A DNA stretch of 64,000 bases from Streptomyces paludis. GTDB lineage: Bacteria; Actinomycetota; Actinomycetes; Streptomycetales; Streptomycetaceae. This document shows positions 1 to 8,509 of the stretch, piece by piece (position 1 is the first letter of the stretch; each line of letters starts with the position of its first letter). The stretch spans positions 2,480,001-2,544,000 of the forward strand of contig NZ_CP031194.1 in assembly GCF_003344965.1 (NCBI RefSeq), given 5' to 3'. Both the position numbers and the translations under genes were made by a program. The notes beneath the pieces are model-generated. The model was not told where the DNA came from. It ran no database searches and worked only from the letters and a program-made list of their open reading frames with translations.

Positions 1-651
1 ACCCACCTCGACTCGATCGCCAGGAACTCGCTGAGCGGGGGCAATGTGCAGCTGCGGCTGTGGCAGCACATCCAGCTGACCGCGATCTCCACGTTCTGGG
101 TGCTGGTCATCGCGCTGCCGCTGGGTATCGCGCTGACCCGGCCCGCGCTGCGGAAGGCCGCGCCGGGGGTCACGGCGCTCGCCAACATCGGGCAGGCGGC
201 GCCCGCGATCGGGCTGCTGGCGCTGCTGGTGATCTGGCTGGGGATCGGGCCGTCGACGGCGATCGCGGGGATGGTCGTGTACGCCGTACTGCCGGTGCTG
301 GCCAATACGGTGGCCGGGCTGCGGGCGATCGATCCGGGCCTGGTGGAGGCGGCCAAGGGCATCGGCATGTCGGGGCGGGGCACGCTGGCGAGGGTGGAAC
401 TGCCGCTGGCGGTACCGCTGATCCTCGCGGGGGTACGGACGGCCCTCGTCCTGAACGTCGGTACGGCGACACTCGCGACGTTCGGCGGGGGCGGCGGGCT
501 CGGTGACCTGATCACCTCGGGGATCCAGACGCAGCGGATGCCGGTGCTGATCATCGGTTCCGTACTGACGGTGTGCCTGGCGCTGATCGTGGACTGGCTG
601 GCGTCGCTGGTGGAGGTCGTCCTGACGCCGCACGGACTGGAGACGATCTGA
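1..651 (+). CDS. ABC transporter permease, glycine betaine/choline/proline type (5' partial)
   Basis: This is the membrane subunit of an osmoprotectant or quaternary-amine ABC importer. The frame is open to the first base of the window, so the true start lies upstream; a GTG at 46 is in frame but probably internal. The visible 216 residues hold about five hydrophobic segments. The permease EAA loop, which contacts the ATPase, is seen as EAAKGIGMSGRG followed by LPLAVPLILAG. The stop overlaps the start of the binding-protein gene (TGATG), so the two are translationally coupled. The family is clear (OpuCB/ProW type); the substrate is inferred from the neighbour. The cognate ATPase is not in the window and is probably to the left. 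Confidence 0.9.
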   Translation, partial: THLDSIARNSLSGGNVQLRLWQHIQLTAISTFWVLVIALPLGIALTRPALRKAAPGVTALANIGQAAPAIGLLALLVIWLGIGPSTAIAGMVVYAVLPVLANTVAGLRAIDPGLVEAAKGIGMSGRGTLARVELPLAVPLILAGVRTALVLNVGTATLATFGGGGGLGDLITSGIQTQRMPVLIIGSVLTVCLALIVDWLASLVEVVLTPHGLETI

Positions 652-1658
652 TGCGCAGCTGTCGGACGACTTCCCGGACGGCGCTGACGACCCGGACGGC
701 GCTGGCAACCCTGACAGTGCTGGCGGGACTGGCGGGTCTGGCGGGCTGCGGCCTGAAGAGCGGCTCCCCGATGGTGGACAACGTCGAACCGGGCCGGCTG
801 GGCGCGGGCAAACCACTGAAGGGCGCCTCTCTGACGGTCACTTCGAAGAACTTCAGCGAGAACATCATCCTCGGCGAGATGATCGGCCTGATCTTCAAGG
901 CGGCGGGCGCGGAGGTCCTGGACCGTACGAACCTCCCCGGCTCGATCAGCGCGCGCGAGGCGATCGTCAAGGGCGACGCCGACGCGATGTACGAGTACAC
1001 GGGTACGGCGTGGATCACCTATCTGGGCCATGAGAAGCCGATCCAGAACAGCCAGAAGCAGTGGGCGGCCGTCCGCAACGCCGACCGCGCGCACGGCGTG
1101 GTCTGGCTGCCGCAGTCGACCCTCAACAACACCTACTCACTGGGCATCAACCAGGCCAACAACAAGAAGTACAAGCTCAGGACACTCTCCGACGCGGCAG
1201 CGCTGGCGAGGAAGAACCCGTCGGCGGTCAGCGTCTGCGTGGAGAACGAATTCGCCTCCCGCGACGACGGCCTCACCGGCATGCAGAAGGCGTACGACAT
1301 GCCCCTGTCCGCGTCCCAGATCAAGAAGATGGACGCCGGCATCGTCTACACCCAGGTCGCCAAGGGCGCCTGCCTGCTGGGCGAGGTCTTCACCACGGAC
1401 GGCCGCATCCAGGCGCTGCACCTCGACATCCTCGCCGACGACCGCCACTTCTTCCCCCTCTACAACGCGGCCCCGGTCATCCACGCGGCCACCTTCAAGA
1501 AGCACCCCCAGATCGCAAAGCTCCTCGACCCGCTCTCGAAACGCCTGAACACCAAGGTCGCCCAGGAGCTGAACGCCCAGGTGGACGTGGCGGGCGAGGA
1601 CCCGCACAACGTGGCGAAGCAGTGGCTGATCAAGGAGGGCTTCATCAAGAAGGGCTAG
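651..1658 (+). CDS. Glycine betaine/choline ABC transporter substrate-binding lipoprotein
   Basis: An OpuAC-type solute-binding protein of 335 residues. The ATG at 651 overlaps the permease stop; a longer in-frame start at 573 would lie inside the permease gene and is rejected. The N-terminus is basic, then hydrophobic, and ends in a lipobox (LAGLAGC), so the mature protein should be lipid-anchored outside the membrane. The body carries the type-2 binding-protein fold sequence (SKNFSENIILGEMIG near the start, then GDADAMYEYTGTAW), typical of betaine/choline/carnitine binders. Last gene of the operon. Substrate identity within the quaternary amines cannot be fixed by eye. Confidence 0.9.
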   Translation: MRSCRTTSRTALTTRTALATLTVLAGLAGLAGCGLKSGSPMVDNVEPGRLGAGKPLKGASLTVTSKNFSENIILGEMIGLIFKAAGAEVLDRTNLPGSISAREAIVKGDADAMYEYTGTAWITYLGHEKPIQNSQKQWAAVRNADRAHGVVWLPQSTLNNTYSLGINQANNKKYKLRTLSDAAALARKNPSAVSVCVENEFASRDDGLTGMQKAYDMPLSASQIKKMDAGIVYTQVAKGACLLGEVFTTDGRIQALHLDILADDRHFFPLYNAAPVIHAATFKKHPQIAKLLDPLSKRLNTKVAQELNAQVDVAGEDPHNVAKQWLIKEGFIKKG

Positions 1659-1747
1659 GGCTAGGGCCGGGTGCCGGGTGGGGTTGTTGTCTGCGGGTCA
1701 GTACCAAGAGGTAGAGCGGGGTGTACGGGAGCAAGGTGCTTGGCGCT

Positions 1748-2590
1748 GGGCCGCCCCTCCTTTCGCCAGTGTCGCGCCTCCAGGGGAGGTGTAAAGGGCG
1801 CTCCTTCGTCGCGTCGGCTGCGCCGACTCCGCTGCGCTACGCCCTTGACACCTCCCCTTCCGGCGCGTGTACGGGAGAGGGGGGCGGCCGGGGGGAGGGG
1901 GCCCGAGGGGTGGTGCCGTTCTGCCACTCGGTTCAGGGGCTGGCGGGTGGGTGGGCCCTGCGGGGCGCGCGACAGAGGAATGGGGTGACTCGGCCCCGGC
2001 TCAGCGGCCAACGGTCCGCTGTTGGTTGCGACTCAAGCCCCGCTGGTCACCGTTGCGCTGTGGTGCCCGGAAGGCGGACGGGTTCTGCGGCCCGGCTCGG
2101 GTCTGCGGGCCACCCCCCTGCCGATCCGCCCGATATGGGGCGATTTGGGGGGCGATTGGAGGTCTCTTTGGGCGGCACATGCGTCCTCAGGTGCGTTAGC
2201 GGCACTCCAGGACGCATGGACGGCCTTCAGGGACCCACTTGTTGTCACACACGCCCCAGCAACCCCACAACCCACACTCGGTGCCCAGCGGGGCTTGAGT
2301 CTCAGCAAACAGCGGACCGTTGGCCGCTGAGCCGGTGTGGGACCGCCCCATTCCTCTGCCGCGCAGCCCCGCAGGGCCCACCAGGCCGCCGGACCCTGAA
2401 CCGACCGGCAGAACGGCGCCACCTCCTGGGCCCCCCTTCCCCCCGGCCGCCCCTCCCGCACCCGCACTTGCGACTCCGGAGGAGGTGTCAAGGGCGGAGC
2501 GCAGCGCAGTCGGCGCAGCCGACGCGACGAAGGAGCGCCCTTTACACCTCCACCGGAGACGCGACACTCAAAGGCCGGAGGGGCGGCCCC
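1748..2590. repeat. Giant imperfect inverted repeat in a 1.1-kb non-coding region
   Basis: The stretch 1659-2758 between the ABC operon and the next gene holds no convincing gene. Its left arm (about 1748-2049) and right arm (about 2281-2590) are reverse complements over roughly 300 bp with scattered mismatches, around a centre of about 230 bp. Each arm contains a smaller palindrome: in the left arm AGGTGTAAAGGGCG at 1787-1800 pairs with 1840-1853, with an inner hairpin GTCGGC-TGC-GCCGAC at 1813-1827. Similar peptides can be read from both arms on opposite strands, but they look like translated repeat, not genes. It may be a decayed duplicated mobile or regulatory sequence; origin unknown. 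Confidence 0.85.
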
Positions 2591-2758
2591 ACACCCAACA
2601 ACCCCCACCACCAACCCACCCCACTCAACGCCGCTCTAACCTGCACCCAACAACCCCACCGCGCCCAGCAGCACATGAGTCCCAAGTCGCCGCACGTCGG
2701 CGCCTTGACGCCGGGCATCCGGTGGGCGACCGTAACGCAGCAAGAGAGCAGGAGAACT

Positions 2759-3289
2759 GTGAACCATCGAAGCCCTGATGTATGGACAGCTAACCGGGTG
2801 GCTGTGTCCTTGGCCTTCCTGTGGCTCATCTGGGTAGCGTCGTCCGGTCAGGCGATCAGGACTGGCTGGGACGGGTGGCGCAGCCTGTTTGACGGCTTCC
2901 CCCTCTGGGGCTGGGTGCTTGCCCTGTGGCTGGTGGTCCTCCGGCCGTTTCTCTACCCCCGGCCCACTCCGGGGCTGGTGCTCCCCGGGGAGGATCTCCG
3001 GCCCTCGGGATTCGGCTGGCGGGCCGTGGCGTTTCTCGGCGTCATGGCCACGACCCTGCTCGTCCTCGTGGTCAATGGCCCGCTCCTCGGGCTGGCCTTC
3101 CGCGAGGGCACCTGGGCTGACTCGATCGCCGGGCTGGGCGACTTCCTCGCCAGTGCCGCCTTTCTCGTCCCGACGGCCCTGATAGCCGGGTTCCTCTTCC
3201 TGTCCCCGGCGATATGGCCCTCAGAGGCATGGGCGAGACGGGTCAGGGCCCGGCTGGCGGGTGGCCGCCCGGCCAAGGGGAAGCCGTAG
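2759..3289 (+). CDS. Small four-helix membrane protein of unknown function
   Basis: A 176-residue protein. The open frame extends back to 1721, but that part crosses the inverted repeat. The GTG at 2759, preceded by AGGAG at 2750-2754, is the sensible start. Four hydrophobic stretches are visible (beginning with VAVSLAFLWLIW, WVLALWLVVL, GVMATTLLVLVV and FLVPTALIAGFLFL), and the C-terminus is basic (RRVRARLAGG), probably cytoplasmic. No family was recognised. It stands alone, downstream of the repeat region, so the repeat could form part of its leader or promoter. Confidence 0.6.
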   Translation: MNHRSPDVWTANRVAVSLAFLWLIWVASSGQAIRTGWDGWRSLFDGFPLWGWVLALWLVVLRPFLYPRPTPGLVLPGEDLRPSGFGWRAVAFLGVMATTLLVLVVNGPLLGLAFREGTWADSIAGLGDFLASAAFLVPTALIAGFLFLSPAIWPSEAWARRVRARLAGGRPAKGKP

Positions 3290-3430
3290 CCCGTAACCCA
3301 TCCCCTATCACCCGTCACCCATCACCCATTCGCCGACGAATCTCACTTTCCCAAGAACCGCGACCATGATCAATTGGTTGTAGTGGCACCCGCGATGTGC
3401 GGGCTGTACGGGGACGGGGACGGGGACGGA

Positions 3431-3706
3431 ATGAACGGCTGGACAAGACGTGCGGCATGGGAACTTGCCGCGGTGTATGCGCTGGCGGCGGCGGTCCATG
3501 TGACGGGGGTGATCAGCGTGTTCGTCTGGAACGGATGGGTGCTGCTGCACTTCGTACCGGCGAGCGTCGGCTCCCTGATCGGTGCCCGCTGCGTTCATCG
3601 GGCCATCCGCCCAGTCGCCGTAGCCCCCGCCACCGTCCCTGCCGAAATCATCCCTGAGGTGGCATCTGTCGCGGAACGCCCCCGCTCCACGGCCGGAGTT
3701 CAGTAG
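3431..3706 (+). CDS. Small hypothetical membrane protein
   Basis: A 91-residue protein beginning MNGWTRRAAWE. The frame opens further upstream at 3374, but that stretch encodes a low-complexity GDGDGDG run from a 6-bp tandem repeat (GGGGAC), so the ATG at 3431 is preferred. Two hydrophobic segments are seen (LAAVYALAAAVHVTGVI and LHFVPASVGSLIGA), followed by a Pro/Ala-rich tail. It ends 9 bp before the next gene, so the two are probably one transcript. Function unknown. Confidence 0.5.
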   Translation: MNGWTRRAAWELAAVYALAAAVHVTGVISVFVWNGWVLLHFVPASVGSLIGARCVHRAIRPVAVAPATVPAEIIPEVASVAERPRSTAGVQ

Positions 3707-3715
3707 GTTGGCGCC

Positions 3716-4066
3716 ATGCCTTCCGTACTGATTGTTGGTTATGACCCGCACTCCATCCCGGACTCCGACGCCGAGGCCCTGCTCAAGCAGCTCGACCAGG
3801 AGATGGCCCGCTTCGAGGGGCTCGGCATCAGCGCGACCGCGGCCCTGGTCACGGCGGACGAGTCCACCGAGCCCGCCCTCGTGGCGCAGTTGGCCGACCG
3901 GCCGTGGGATGTCGTCGTCATCGGCGCCGGTGTCCGTACGCCCGAGCCGGCGCTCGTCCAGTTCGAGCGCATCGTGAACCTGGTCCGGCGGTACGCGCCG
4001 CAGGCCGCCGTGGCCTTCAACACCGGCCCGGACACCAGCGTCGAGGCGGCTCAGCGCTGGATCTGA
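3716..4066 (+). CDS. Small alpha/beta hypothetical protein
   Basis: A 116-residue soluble protein. It starts with a beta strand (PSVLIVGYDPHS), has a helix rich in acidic residues and a second strand (WDVVVIGAGVRTPEPALVQF), then a helix and the strand AAVAFNTGPDTS. This resembles a Rossmann- or receiver-like fold, but there is no phospho-acceptor pattern or GxGxxG motif that would assign it. It lies 9 bp after the small membrane protein gene and is convergent with the next gene. No function assigned. Confidence 0.65.
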   Translation: MPSVLIVGYDPHSIPDSDAEALLKQLDQEMARFEGLGISATAALVTADESTEPALVAQLADRPWDVVVIGAGVRTPEPALVQFERIVNLVRRYAPQAAVAFNTGPDTSVEAAQRWI

Positions 4067-4116
4067 TCGCGGAGGGGGCAGAGGAGGGGTGGGGGCATAC
4101 AGATGGCCGCCCCGCC

Positions 4117-4638
4117 TCAGAGCAGGGGCAGCATCGACTTCGTCAGCTCCCCGCGCGGGCTGTAGACCACGCACATGATGTCGCGGTCGCCGCCCGCCCA
4201 CGTCTCCGCCGTCGGCAGGACCGGATAGAAGTCGAGCGCGGACTCCGCCGTCTCCCGCTCGCCCCACTGCTCGCGGAAGCCGCGCTCGCAGCCGCGCCGG
4301 GCGAACTCCGCGAGCGCGGGGCGGTCATAGGCGCCGTCGTCGGCCAGCAGGAAGCCGTACGACTGGTTTGCCGCGCCCTCGTCGCACGCGCGGTAGAGCA
4401 CGACCTTCTCGTCGGCCGTCACGGAGTACGTGGGGTCGGTGAAGCACTCCGCGCCCTCGATGTTGAGGATGCCCGGCGTCGCGGCCGTAATGAAGGTGTC
4501 GTCCTTGCGCATGACCGTGGGCGAGGGCTCGACCAGCAGCGTCCCCAGCGCGAGCAGGCTGGGAACGGCGGCCAGCAGCCGGGGAGTTCGACGTCGGCGT
4601 ACGGGCGCAAGAGGCACGGCATCCAGCACGGCATCCAC
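4117..4638 (-). CDS. Membrane-anchored hypothetical protein, septum-formation-like
   Basis: A 173-residue protein. A basic N-terminus (PVRRRRTPR) precedes one membrane helix (LLAAVPSLLALGTLLV), and the rest should be extracytoplasmic. The outer part has conserved-looking cysteines (GAECF, RACDEG, RGCERGF, IMCVVYS), a pattern like actinobacterial septum-formation/DUF4190-associated domains in which paired cysteines form disulphides. The family link is tentative. It is divergent from the phosphatase gene across a 312-bp gap. Confidence 0.6.
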   Translation of the reverse strand: MDAVLDAVPLAPVRRRRTPRLLAAVPSLLALGTLLVEPSPTVMRKDDTFITAATPGILNIEGAECFTDPTYSVTADEKVVLYRACDEGAANQSYGFLLADDGAYDRPALAEFARRGCERGFREQWGERETAESALDFYPVLPTAETWAGGDRDIMCVVYSPRGELTKSMLPLL

Positions 4639-4950
4639 CTGACCGGGGAGAACGGGTAGTCGGGAGGGCAGAGAAGAGGGGGCTGAGAAGGGGGCGGCGT
4701 GCCCCCTCGGTACCGACCGACCATAGGCGGCGCCGAATGAACGTCAGATCCCGTACGGGCAAAGCCCAGGCGGACAGCCGACGACAAACGGGCACGCGGC
4801 TCGGCGCGCCACCGCGCCACTGTTCCGCCGCCGTACAGATCAACATAAGTAAAAGTTAAGTCAACGCTGATTAAATTTCTGGCAATCCAGGCAACCGCCA
4901 TGGAACGCGCTTTTACGTGCTTTCTCTCCTCAAAGGGATACGGCTCTCCT
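4639..4950. promoter_or_regulatory. Divergent intergenic region with AT-rich promoter candidate
   Basis: This 312-bp gap separates the divergent septum-formation-like and phosphatase genes. The stretch 4845-4885 is unusually AT-rich for this DNA (TAAGTAAAAGTTAAGTCAAC, then GATTAAATTTC), with TAAGT repeated. It is the likely promoter area for the phosphatase gene. No clear PHO box (GTTCACC direct repeats) was found here. Confidence 0.4.
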
Positions 4951-6621
4951 GTGAACGATGTCAGAAGCCCCTGGACCCATGCCTCCCGCCGCGTGAAGAT
5001 CACCACGACCGGTGTCGCCGTCCTGGTCGTCGCCGGTGTGGTGGCCGGCCCCGCCGCCTTCGGCGACAACGCGACGCCTCCCGTCAAGGTCCCCGCCGCC
5101 GAGGTCCACAAGCCGTCCGCGATACCGGACCGCATCCTGCTCACGCCCACCACCACCCCCGCCACCAGCCAGAAGGTGACCTGGCGCGCCAAGGCCGAAG
5201 CCCCTTACGCTCAGGCGCAGTTCATGGAGGCGCCGCGCGCGCTCGGTGATGTGGCCCCGGCGGCGGGCGCGGTCACCTCCGTACAGGCGGAGGCGACCAA
5301 CTCGGTCAACACCTCGCTCGGTTACGCCTCCACGTACCACACCGCGCAGTTCACCGGCCTCAAGCCAGCCACCCGCTACACCTACCGCGTCGGTGACGGC
5401 ACCAACTGGAGCCCGTGGACCGACTTCACCACGGCCGCCGCCGAGTTGAAGCCGTTCTCCTTCATCTACTACGGCGACGCGCAGAACTACATCGACTCGG
5501 CGGTCCCGCGCGTCTTCCGCAAGGCGTTCGCGGACCGGCCCGAGGCCAAGGTGGTCGTCAACGCCGGTGACCTCATCGACACGGCCAACAGCGAGGAGCA
5601 GTGGGGCCAGTGGTACCAGGCCGGCAGCTTCATCGACGCGCAGGTCAACAGCATCTCGGTGCCGGGCAACCACGAGTACAGCAACGGCCTGTCGAACTTC
5701 TGGCGCCCGCAGTTCCCGTACCCGGACAACGGCCCCGGTGACGCCGCGCTGAAGCAGACCGCGTACACCGTGGACTACCAGGGCGTGCGCTTCATCGCCC
5801 TGGACTCCAATGTGCAGAGCGACGCCAAGCTGATGGCCGCCCAGACCGCCTGGCTGGAGGGCCTGCTCAAGAACAACCCCAACAAGTGGACGGCCGTCAC
5901 CTTCCACCACCCCGTCTACTCCACGACCGGCTCCCGCAACAACGCCGCCGTACGCGACCAGTGGGGCCCGCTCTTCGAGAAGTACGGTGTGGACCTGGTC
6001 CTCCAGGGCCACGACCACAGTTACGGGCGCGGCAACAAGACCGAGAACCGCAAGAGCGTCACCACGCACAACGGTGTCACGTACGTCGTCTCCGTCTCCG
6101 GCGGCAAGATGTACGCGCTCAACAACGGCGCCAACTGGACGGGCAACGGCGCCGAGCCGGTCGCCAACAGCGAGCGCACCCAGCTCTACCAGCTGATCGA
6201 CGTGGAGAAGGACCAGCTGCGCTTCGAGGCCCGGTACGCCAACGGCGAGCACTTCGACGGGTTCACCGTCCGCAAGAACGCCAAGGGCGAGAAGACGGTC
6301 AACGAGATCCGCACCCCGGAGAACTCCGTGGGCGAGCACGTCACCGTCGACAAGACGAAGGTGTCCAACCGGCTCGGCACTGTGGACGTCTCGGCCTTCG
6401 GTTACGACCCGGGCGAGTCGGCGACCGTGTCCATGCGGCGCACGGACGGCAAGAAGGTCATCCTTCAGCTGCCGATCGGCGTGGCGAAGGCCGACGAGCT
6501 GGGGCGGCTGCGGCACACGGCCCGGCTGAACCCGCTGACCATGCCCAAGGGCACGTACGTGATCCACCTGGAGAGCAAGAACCAGAAGATCACCAGCCCG
6601 GTCATCACCGTCACCAACTGA
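4951..6621 (+). CDS. Secreted purple-acid-phosphatase-like metallophosphoesterase
   Basis: A secreted phosphoesterase of about 556 residues. The N-terminus (ASRRVKITTTG, then AVLVVAGVVAGPAA) is a signal peptide. A fibronectin-like purple-acid-phosphatase N-domain follows (roughly residues 50-155). The calcineurin-like metal site is complete: YYGDAQNY, NAGDLIDT, PGNHEYS, TFHHPVYS and GHDHSYGR, supplying the Asp, Asn and His ligands of a dinuclear centre. About 100 C-terminal residues form an extra beta-rich domain. The start is uncertain: the frame opens at 4900; the GTG at 4951 is preceded by AAAGGGA; a GTG at 4993 would still keep the signal peptide. Probable role: releasing phosphate outside the cell. 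Confidence 0.85.
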   Translation: MNDVRSPWTHASRRVKITTTGVAVLVVAGVVAGPAAFGDNATPPVKVPAAEVHKPSAIPDRILLTPTTTPATSQKVTWRAKAEAPYAQAQFMEAPRALGDVAPAAGAVTSVQAEATNSVNTSLGYASTYHTAQFTGLKPATRYTYRVGDGTNWSPWTDFTTAAAELKPFSFIYYGDAQNYIDSAVPRVFRKAFADRPEAKVVVNAGDLIDTANSEEQWGQWYQAGSFIDAQVNSISVPGNHEYSNGLSNFWRPQFPYPDNGPGDAALKQTAYTVDYQGVRFIALDSNVQSDAKLMAAQTAWLEGLLKNNPNKWTAVTFHHPVYSTTGSRNNAAVRDQWGPLFEKYGVDLVLQGHDHSYGRGNKTENRKSVTTHNGVTYVVSVSGGKMYALNNGANWTGNGAEPVANSERTQLYQLIDVEKDQLRFEARYANGEHFDGFTVRKNAKGEKTVNEIRTPENSVGEHVTVDKTKVSNRLGTVDVSAFGYDPGESATVSMRRTDGKKVILQLPIGVAKADELGRLRHTARLNPLTMPKGTYVIHLESKNQKITSPVITVTN

Positions 6622-6650
6622 TTCGGTCGGCGTTCTCGCACCGTTCACCT

Positions 6651-6690
6651 CCCCGCCGGGACGGAGCCGGAGGCTCGGGTCCCGGCGGGG
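6651..6690 (+). terminator. Rho-independent-type hairpin after the phosphatase gene
   Basis: CCCCGCCGGGAC (6651-6662) pairs with GTCCCGGCGGGG (6679-6690) around a 16-nt loop, 30 bp after the phosphatase stop. No U-tract follows, which is common in Streptomyces terminators. Confidence 0.6.
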
Positions 6691-6750
6691 GTGTGCGCGC
6701 TCCGCCCCTCGACTGACCCCTCGCCCCGGCCGCTCAGGAGAACAGATCCC

Positions 6751-7551
6751 TTGACCACCGACCAGCCGCCACGAGCGCAAGGACCGGCGCGCGGCACCGG
6801 GGCCGCGTCCCGGGCGGTCCGGGCCCAGTCCCGGTCCCGGGCCCGCAGGGTTACGGTCGTACGGGCCGCAGCGCTGCTCGTAACCCTCGTACCCCTCGTA
6901 TCCCTGGCTTCCCTCGCCCTCGCCCTCGCGGCCCCGCCCGCGTCCGCGCACCCCTTCGGGCCGCCGTCGACCGCCGGGATCAGCGCGCAGGGTTCCCGGA
7001 TCTCCCTCTCCTGGCAGGCCGAGGCGGACGACTGGGTCGCGCTGGGCCATTCGCTGCGCGCCTTCGACTCTCCCGACGACGACCCGGCCTTCACCGAGCT
7101 GACCGGCGAACAGAAGCTCCAGCGCTCCAAGGCCGTCCACACGTACCTGCTGCGGCATATCGAGGTCCGCCAGGCCGGACGCGCGTGCCGGGCCACGGTG
7201 GCACCGCTGGAGGGGCTGCTCGACCAGGGGGCCCGCTTCACCTTCGACTGCCCGGAACCGCTGGTGGAGGCGGATGTCACGCTCAGCCCGCTCACCGATC
7301 TGAACGAGTCGTACCGCACGATGCTCACGGCGGAGGGCGCCGCCACCCCCAAGCAGTCCCTCTTCACCTCCGCCGCCCCGACCCACCGGCTGCGCTTCAC
7401 CGCCTCCGGCGACGGCGTACGGAACACCGTGACCGCCGTGGCCACGGGCACCGCCATCGCCGCACTCGCCGCGCTGGCCGTACCAGTCACGCGCCGAGTA
7501 CGCAGAGCGCGGCAGCAGACGACCAACACGCCCTCGGGGAGCGCGACATGA
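6751..7551 (+). CDS. Secreted/membrane-anchored partner protein of the metal exporter
   Basis: A 266-residue protein with a TTG start at 6751, chosen because AGGAG lies at 6736-6740; the ATG-like upstream extension to 6691 overlaps the terminator hairpin. A basic stretch precedes a long hydrophobic signal (AALLVTLVPLVSLASLALAL) ending ASAHPFG. The outer domain follows, and a C-terminal helix (AIAALAALAVPVTRRVRR) anchors it. It overlaps the NicO-type exporter gene by ATGA, and such proteins are commonly found next to actinobacterial nickel/cobalt exporters. It may feed or sense metal at the outer face; this is inference. Confidence 0.75.
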   Translation: MTTDQPPRAQGPARGTGAASRAVRAQSRSRARRVTVVRAAALLVTLVPLVSLASLALALAAPPASAHPFGPPSTAGISAQGSRISLSWQAEADDWVALGHSLRAFDSPDDDPAFTELTGEQKLQRSKAVHTYLLRHIEVRQAGRACRATVAPLEGLLDQGARFTFDCPEPLVEADVTLSPLTDLNESYRTMLTAEGAATPKQSLFTSAAPTHRLRFTASGDGVRNTVTAVATGTAIAALAALAVPVTRRVRRARQQTTNTPSGSAT

Positions 7552-8396
7552 CGGATCTCGGCAGCCTGGACAGCCGACTGGTCGCCCTCTTCGACGGCCG
7601 TACGGTCTTCTGGGTCGCGCTGGTCGTGGCCCTGGGCGTCGGCGCGGCCCACGCCGTCGCCCCCGGCCACGGCAAGGCCATCACCGCCGCCTACCTGGCC
7701 GGTACGCGAGGCCGCTACCGTGACGCGGCGCGCCTCGGGGTGATCGTCGCCGCGATGCACACCTTCTCGGTGCTGGTACTCGCCCTGTTGTGGGTGGGCG
7801 TCAGCGGATTGGCAGCCACGGGTACGCGGACGATCACGGGGTGGATGCAGGCGGTGGCAGGGATCGTGGTGGTCGGGGTGGGGGTGAACCTGGTGTACCG
7901 GCATGTACGGGGACGCGGGCACGGGCATAGCCACGGGCACGGCCACAGCCACACGCACAGCCATGCACACGGCCACAAGCACGACCACGACCACGCCGAC
8001 GTCAACAGCGACCACCCCCACCCCCACCCCCACGAACACCCGTCTCCGCCTCCGCCTCCGACCGACCCCTGGTCCCGGCGCGGCCTGGCCGCTCTCGCGC
8101 TCTCCGGGGGTCTACTGCCTTCCCCGTCCGCCTTCCTGGTGCTCGTGAGCGGCCTGCTGACCGGCCGCGCCCTGGGCGCCGTCGTCCTGGTCATCGTGTT
8201 CGGCATCGGGATGGCGCTGACCCTGACAGGCGTCGGCGCCGCCTCCATCAGCGGCTTCGCCTTCCTGGAACGCCGCTTCAGCGGCGGCACTGCGGCCCGG
8301 CGCCTGGCGTCCTGGACCCCGGTCGTAGCCGGGGCCACCGTGGCAACGGGCGGCTGCCTCTACCTGCTCGCCGCCGTCACCACACTCGCGGCCTGA
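7548..8396 (+). CDS. Nickel/cobalt exporter, NicO/RcnA type, with His-rich loop
   Basis: A 282-residue integral membrane protein. The ATG overlaps the previous stop (ATGA). The family motif HAVAPGHGK lies at residues 35-43, in the first membrane helix. About six helices are visible. Between the third and fourth is a long loop (about residues 120-175) made largely of His with Gly, Ser and Asp, followed by a Pro run; this is a metal-binding loop as in RcnA-type efflux proteins. The second half has SGGLLPSPSAFLVLVSG, the repeat of the first motif. It probably exports Ni2+ or Co2+; import cannot be excluded by sequence alone. Confidence 0.85.
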   Translation: MTDLGSLDSRLVALFDGRTVFWVALVVALGVGAAHAVAPGHGKAITAAYLAGTRGRYRDAARLGVIVAAMHTFSVLVLALLWVGVSGLAATGTRTITGWMQAVAGIVVVGVGVNLVYRHVRGRGHGHSHGHGHSHTHSHAHGHKHDHDHADVNSDHPHPHPHEHPSPPPPPTDPWSRRGLAALALSGGLLPSPSAFLVLVSGLLTGRALGAVVLVIVFGIGMALTLTGVGAASISGFAFLERRFSGGTAARRLASWTPVVAGATVATGGCLYLLAAVTTLAA

Positions 8397-8455
8397 CACC
8401 GGCGGCTACTCGAAAGCGAGGACGAGCACTAGGACGAGCACTAGGACGCGCAATA

Positions 8456-8494
8456 GCCCCGTCCACACGCCACGGAACGACGCGCGGACGGGGC
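8456..8494. terminator. Hairpin between convergent genes
   Basis: GCCCCGTCC (8456-8464) pairs with GGACGGGGC (8486-8494). It lies between the metal exporter and the convergent unknown gene and could serve both. Just before it, 8417-8450 holds a degenerate direct repeat (GGACGAGCACTA twice, then a variant). Confidence 0.5.
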
Positions 8495-8509
8495 CGACCA
8501 GGCGACCGC

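Noticed and set aside
1721..3289. A 522-codon rightward open frame
   Set aside because: Its first two thirds cross the inverted repeat and give low-complexity Arg/Pro/Gly sequence; a good ribosome site and membrane protein begin only at 2759.
6636..6655. Possible PHO box (GTTCTCGCACC followed by GTTCACCTCCC)
   Set aside because: Only one unit is a good match and it overlaps the phosphatase terminator; kept out as too weak.
4930..7386. An 818-codon leftward open frame antisense to the phosphatase and metal-exporter genes
   Set aside because: Val/Gly/Arg-rich shadow of high-G+C coding DNA; the plus-strand genes have clear motifs.
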